From Psettodes erumei (Eukaryota; Chordata; Actinopteri; Pleuronectiformes; Psettodidae), in the NCBI GenBank assembly GCA_016785225.1, contig JAFBJZ010000954.1:61001-125000 (forward strand): a stretch of 64,000 nucleotides of DNA. The letters run 5' to 3'. Shown here piece after piece: positions 59,617 to 64,000 of this stretch. Within the stretch, counting starts at the first letter, position 1. Every line of letters starts with the position of its first letter. The notes under the pieces are model-generated. The model did no database searches. It had not been told where the DNA came from and saw only the letters and a program-made list of their open reading frames with translations. Both the position numbers and the translations under genes were made by a program.

Positions 59617-62600
59617 GTACCTTTGGGTACGGCAGGGAGCTGAAGAAGTATGAGGAGGTGGACGAGGACGAGCTGTTGGCCACGCTGTCCTCCGAGGAGC
59701 TCCAGGAGCTGGAGAGGGAGCTGGCCGACCTCGACCCCGACGACAACGTCCCCATCGGCCTGCGGCAGAAAGACCAGACCGCCAAGTCCCCGACGGGGTC
59801 CTTCGACAGGGACGCTCTGCTGAAATACTGGGAGGACGAGAACAAGAAGCTTCTGGAGGACGAGAAGGTGGAGTCCAACGCCGGACAGGTGAGAGGGGGA
59901 CATTAATACTCTGCAAGTTCACGAAGACAGGACCATATTCTTTTGAAAACCTGCATGCTCAGACATGAAACTTTTTTGTTCTGACAAAATATAAATACCT
60001 TCATGGACCAACATCTCAGGTGTTAAGGTTAGCTGCAACATTTCCAATGCAAGAGAAGTCTGGGTTTGAGGTTCTGCAGTTCGGTTCATGCATTCTGCAG
60101 CAGCAGAGTCTAAAGTAAACCTGAAATTCTACGTGTAATCTGAAAAGGTTCTGAGTCCAAAGGGGGATTATTACCGACAGTGAAGTTGCGGTTGTGGTTC
60201 ACAGTAGATTCTCAGCAGGTTTTTTTTTTTTTTTTTTTTTTTTAAATCAAACAAGTTCTGATGAACCCACTTCACCAGCACCGAACACCAGACGCACTCA
60301 GTCACCCACAACACGCACAACAACAAACTCACGCTGTCAAAATAAGACTCCTGCAGATCTGCACCACGCCAACTATTCTTCACATTAAGGTTGTGACAAC
60401 AGTTGTGTGTATAAATATACATATATATATATATTTATATATGGCTCTGGAGGATAACGAGCACCGTGATCTTGTCAGCTGTTACACATTTATAACACTG
60501 CAAACTGGCGGTGGAACAGCGACACGGGTTCTTATCGGGCAGGGAAGGTCCGATAAAGGGATCCAGATTAGAACTGGAAGATCTCCTCCCCAGTTGTCCA
60601 AGTCAATGTTGGAGTTTTATGCTGATGATGAAGTTTTTCTGATTCACATTCACTGCAAACGTGCGGCAAGAAAAACAAATGTTTTGTTTGAAGCTTTTTA
60701 CTTTGAGTCCAACGTGAGAATGAGTCTTTTTGCAGTCCCCTGTAACTTTCATGTTTATTGTGCATTCAAACATAAGCCCCCCCCCCCGGTATATTTATGT
60801 ATAATGATGTAGAAAGTGTCACATGAATCCAGTTGACTTCAACGTGTTACTGGAAACAGTCTAAAAATACAGCCTGTCTGAGAAATGCCAGCTATAATGA
60901 CTGTCTGCCAGCGTTGGAGAGGGTTCTTAATTAAAAGCCAGAGGCTGGAGAATGTCGGGGTTGGACCTAATTTTCTGCCCTGTTATCATGTGCAGGGGGG
61001 GCGGCCAGATAAGAGCAGGGGGGAGCGATCGACCGCTACCGGCAGCAACGCCAACGCCGCCGCCGCCGCTCTGGACAACGACAGGAAGAAGGATTCAAAT
61101 AAAGAGAAGAGGGCGCAGGCCGTTTTTGGTAAAAATGACGCAAAGGTAGAAGAGGTGGAGAAGAAAGACGAGTGTAAAAAAGAAGCTCCGATCTGGAGCA
61201 AATGTCCTCAGAAGAACGGCCTGTCGAAAGGCTGGAGAGGTGAACTGAGCAGGACTGACACCACAGACCAAAACCTGAACCTGACCTCTGACAGACTGAG
61301 CGGGAACCCCATCGTCATCGACAAAGCCCTGGAGCAGATTCTGGGTGATGATCCCACCATGAGCGAGGTCAACCTCAACAACATCGAAGACATCTCCCAG
61401 GAGACCTTGCTGCGTTTTGCCGAGGCCCTGTGCACAAACACTCACGTGCACGTGTTCAGCCTCGCCAACACCCACGCCGACGACCGGGTCGCCTTCGCCA
61501 TCTCCAAGATGCTCCGGGAGAATCGCTCCATCAGGAACCTGAACATCGAGTCCAACTTCGTGTCCGGTCAAGGAATCCTGGCCTTGCTGGCGGCGCTACA
61601 GCACAACAGGACGCTGGTGGAGCTTCGCTTCCACAACCAGAGGCACATTTGCGGGGGTAAGGTGGAGATGGAGATGGTCAAGCTGCTAAGGGAGAACACC
61701 ACCCTGCTCAAGCTTGGCTACCAGTTTGACCTCCCGGGCCCCAGGATGACGGCGACCGGCATCCTGACACGCAACCAGGACCAACAACGACAGAGGAGGC
61801 TTCAACAGAAGTTGAAGGAACAGAGTCCTCCGGAGGTGTCGCTGCAAGTTTCTGGTTCTTCTGCAGAAAACAGACCCTCAAAAAAGCCGTCACAATCATC
61901 TAAGACTGTTGAAAATCAGAACAGAAATCCTCCTCCTCCTCCTCCTCCTCCTCCTCCACCACCTCCATCTCTTGACCTGCCGACGAGGAAGATCGCCGAA
62001 ACGGTCAAACAGCGCGAAGGTTCAAACAACACAAAGGGTCAGTCGAACCAGAGGAAACCAAAGTCGAAGAAGCTCAAGAACGGAGCCAACGAGAAGGAGA
62101 GCGCTGATATTCTCAAAGACCTGAAGTACGCCTTGAAACCGCAGAAGAGACGAGATGAACCGTCCCACCTGCCGCCGCCACAGAGGTCGACCCGCGACGA
62201 CCTGATGGCGGCGATTCGCGGAAGCAGCATCAGGTCCTTAAAACGGGTAAGACTCTTTTCGCACGTCCGACGTTCCATCGTGGATGGAAGGAATTTCGTT
62301 TTGCTCGAGCGAAATCATCGCAGACACAGTTTAGCCTCCAGAAGCCATTAGAGCGCCCGACAGGCTGTCGTCAGGCGACAGTCGCCGTCGCTCGGTGAAT
62401 TCCTCGACTCTCAGGCAGGTTATAAATAGTTTGACTTCTTCGCTGCCGTTTGATAAGAGCGACGGCTCGGAGAGCTGCTGGGAAGGGACGAGATGAATAA
62501 ACTCGGGCCATATTTCCACCAGGAAGTAAAAGTCTGATTGAGCCTGTGTCGAGTTTTGTACTTTAAGGATTGAAGAGTAGTGTGCGATTTTATGACGTGT

Positions 62601-62765
62601 TATTACACATTGTAATAATGAAAAGTGGTGTAATAACTTCAAGGCTGTTTCAGCTGATGTGTCGTAACTTTGTGCAGGAACGTGTTTGAACATCATCTAA
62701 AATCTGCCGGACCCGATTAACAGGTGCGACGTTTGTCGTTGCAGGTGGATCTGTCGCAGACCTGA
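59613..62765 (+). CDS. lmod2: LMOD2: leiomodin-2 (complete)
   Basis: Actin nucleator and elongation factor of striated-muscle thin filaments. Three coding exons, 515 aa: 59613-59888, 60996-62246, 62745-62765. MSTFGYGRELKKYEEVDEDE starts the tropomyosin/actin-binding N-terminus. SEELQELERELADLDPDDN is the shared leiomodin/tropomodulin helix. The leucine-rich-repeat domain runs about 195-343 (SEVNLNNIEDISQETLLRFA, FSLANTHADD, ELRFHNQRHI, GYQFDLPGPRM). A 13-Pro run sits at about 404-416, then a basic region, then a C-terminal WH2 motif (RDDLMAAIRGSSIRSLKR) finishing VDLSQT. The LMOD2 choice is supported by the ASB15 neighbour. Odd: the long Glu-rich stretch that I recall after the N-terminal domain in mammalian LMOD2 is replaced by a shorter Lys/Asp/Ala-rich segment. 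Confidence 0.93.
59889..60995 (+). other. lmod2: lmod2 intron 1
   Basis: 1.1 kb with poly(T) 60221-60243, an AT repeat near 60418-60441 and a 183-codon open frame (60261-60812) with no recognised homology. The acceptor is GTGCAG just before a G-run. Confidence 0.7.
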
Positions 62766-62978
62766 ACTCGCCGCCGCCGCCGCCCCCGCACCCGGACTGT
62801 TCTCACTTTGTATTTAAACATTTGATTTTTATCTCACACCACAACTCCACCTTTTAGCTGAATCTGGTTGAACGTGTCGCACAGGGTCAGGGCGCGACCG
62901 CGCTCCTCCACGTTTTCGGTTGTAGTCGTTATATTTTGTTACCGTGTGAAACTTACTGTGAATACTGACGCGTAGAGA

Positions 62979-62984
62979 AATAAA
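62979..62984 (+). promoter_or_regulatory. lmod2: Candidate poly(A) signal of lmod2
   Basis: AATAAA about 215 bp after the stop codon. Confidence 0.6.
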
Positions 62985-63222
62985 AGTTGTACGTTCTGAC
63001 TCGGTCTCGCGCGTTCATCAGGAAGTTAACACACCTGGCCGGCAGGTAACTTTTTAAACTTGTGAAACTGTAAATATGGAAACCAGCAGCTCGAAGCTTC
63101 TCGCCGGCGAGAAGAGGATCGGCTCGCTGCGCTCTCTAATAATCACAGAGGGATTTAACTCGACTACAAACTCACACACAGTAACATGAGCTGAGCGCAG
63201 CAGCTGCGAGTCGCTGTCCATC

Positions 63223-63271
<49 letters not shown>

Positions 63272-63890
63272 GTTGACCTTTGACCTTTCGGATATAAAAC
63301 TTCAGATATTAATTTGAGAAGTTCAGGGACAAAAAAAAGTGTGCTGAAAGAATTTTAAGATGCTAACTGTACAAACGTTAGCCTGCTGTGGTTGGCTTGT
63401 TAGCACACTAACAAGCTAACGCGCTATACACTACTCAGTGCTCGCCGTGTGTTAGCCAAGGCGCTAAGTAAAGCACAGCAAGCGAGCATGATGGCGTAGA
63501 GTCGAGTCCCACGAGCTAACGTGCTACATGCTACTAGCACGCAGTAGCACAGGTAAGTGTGGATGTCAGCAAACAAGATGAACACATTAGCATGCTAACA
63601 ACAAATAGAAAATAAAATTAACGCATGTATTTACTACGGCTGTAGCGTTAGCTTGAGATGAGCTAAACTAAGCTACATTTATGCTAATGCATCATAATAA
63701 CAGTGTGATGGTACGCAGTACATATACTATGTGTACTGTACATATACTGCAGGATCACAGCGATCAGTACAGTTTGATCTGATGTGACTTCAGCTGCACA
63801 TGAATCAGTTTCTAATCCAGGCCGCTGACACACACGCTCGCTGATGATCGTTAAACAGCTGCTCAAAGTAAATATGGACCCCCCCCCGGG

Positions 63891-63932
<42 letters not shown>

Positions 63933-64000
63933 CCCTCATTACAACATTTCACACGTTAGATAAAGTGCCACTTAAATGTTACCACGCTGACAGAGCGGGG
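62985..64000. other. Intergenic downstream of lmod2
   Basis: No gene seen (WASL follows LMOD2 in human, not reached). Holds (CA)n 63225-63268, a patch of GTTAGC/GCTAAC-type repeats 63360-63690 and (TG)n 63893-63929. Confidence 0.65.

Noticed and set aside
60261..60812. 183-codon open frame in lmod2 intron 1
   Set aside because: No recognised homology, spans an AT repeat and lies between two well-supported lmod2 exons.

Overview
The window is vertebrate nuclear DNA, almost certainly from a ray-finned (teleost) fish. Genes are split into many exons with GT-AG introns and carry poly(A) signals. Introns are short compared with mammals and are crowded with (CA/TG)n microsatellites, homopolymer C/G runs and short minisatellites. 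Scattered fragments resemble repeats common in fish genomes. There is no bacterial, viral or organellar content and no CRISPR array. I saw no rRNA or tRNA gene.

Six protein-coding genes can be read. On the minus strand, right to left: IQUB (about 46.26-42.77 kb), SLC13A1 (42.16-38.33 kb) and the 5' half of CADPS2 (36.39 kb to the left edge, running out of the window). On the plus strand: two tandem ASB15-type genes (49.55-53.14 kb and 54.17-56.67 kb), then LMOD2 (59.61-62.77 kb). Order and strands match human 7q31.32 as I recall it (CADPS2, SLC13A1, IQUB, [NDUFA5], ASB15, LMOD2). The differences are that ASB15 is duplicated, and that NDUFA5 and the small genes nested near mammalian CADPS2 were not found.

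The left 36 kb is CADPS2: 13 exons (736 codons: coiled N-terminus, C2-like, PH and following region) separated by repeat-rich introns, the largest about 9.8 kb. The centre (38-46 kb) is compact and exon-dense. The right third holds the striated-muscle genes ASB15 and LMOD2. These genes are not a pathway: CADPS2 acts in dense-core vesicle priming, SLC13A1 in sodium-sulfate uptake, IQUB in the ciliary axoneme, ASB15 in CUL5 ubiquitin ligases and LMOD2 in thin-filament assembly.

Most worth a second look: (1) a 21-bp tandem array in which the exon 1 splice donor of IQUB is repeated about 12 times; (2) a one-base frameshift in the last IQUB exon; (3) tandem ASB15 copies with a roughly 190-bp near-identical tract and a BC-box Cys to Ser change in the second copy; (4) CA tracts, one about 650 bp, abutting splice sites in CADPS2, IQUB and SLC13A1; (5) an altered SNT motif and a possible intronic poly(A) end in SLC13A1; (6) three long near-perfect hairpins. 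All exon boundaries were set by eye from splice consensus, reading phase and remembered family sequences. Transcript evidence would settle them.
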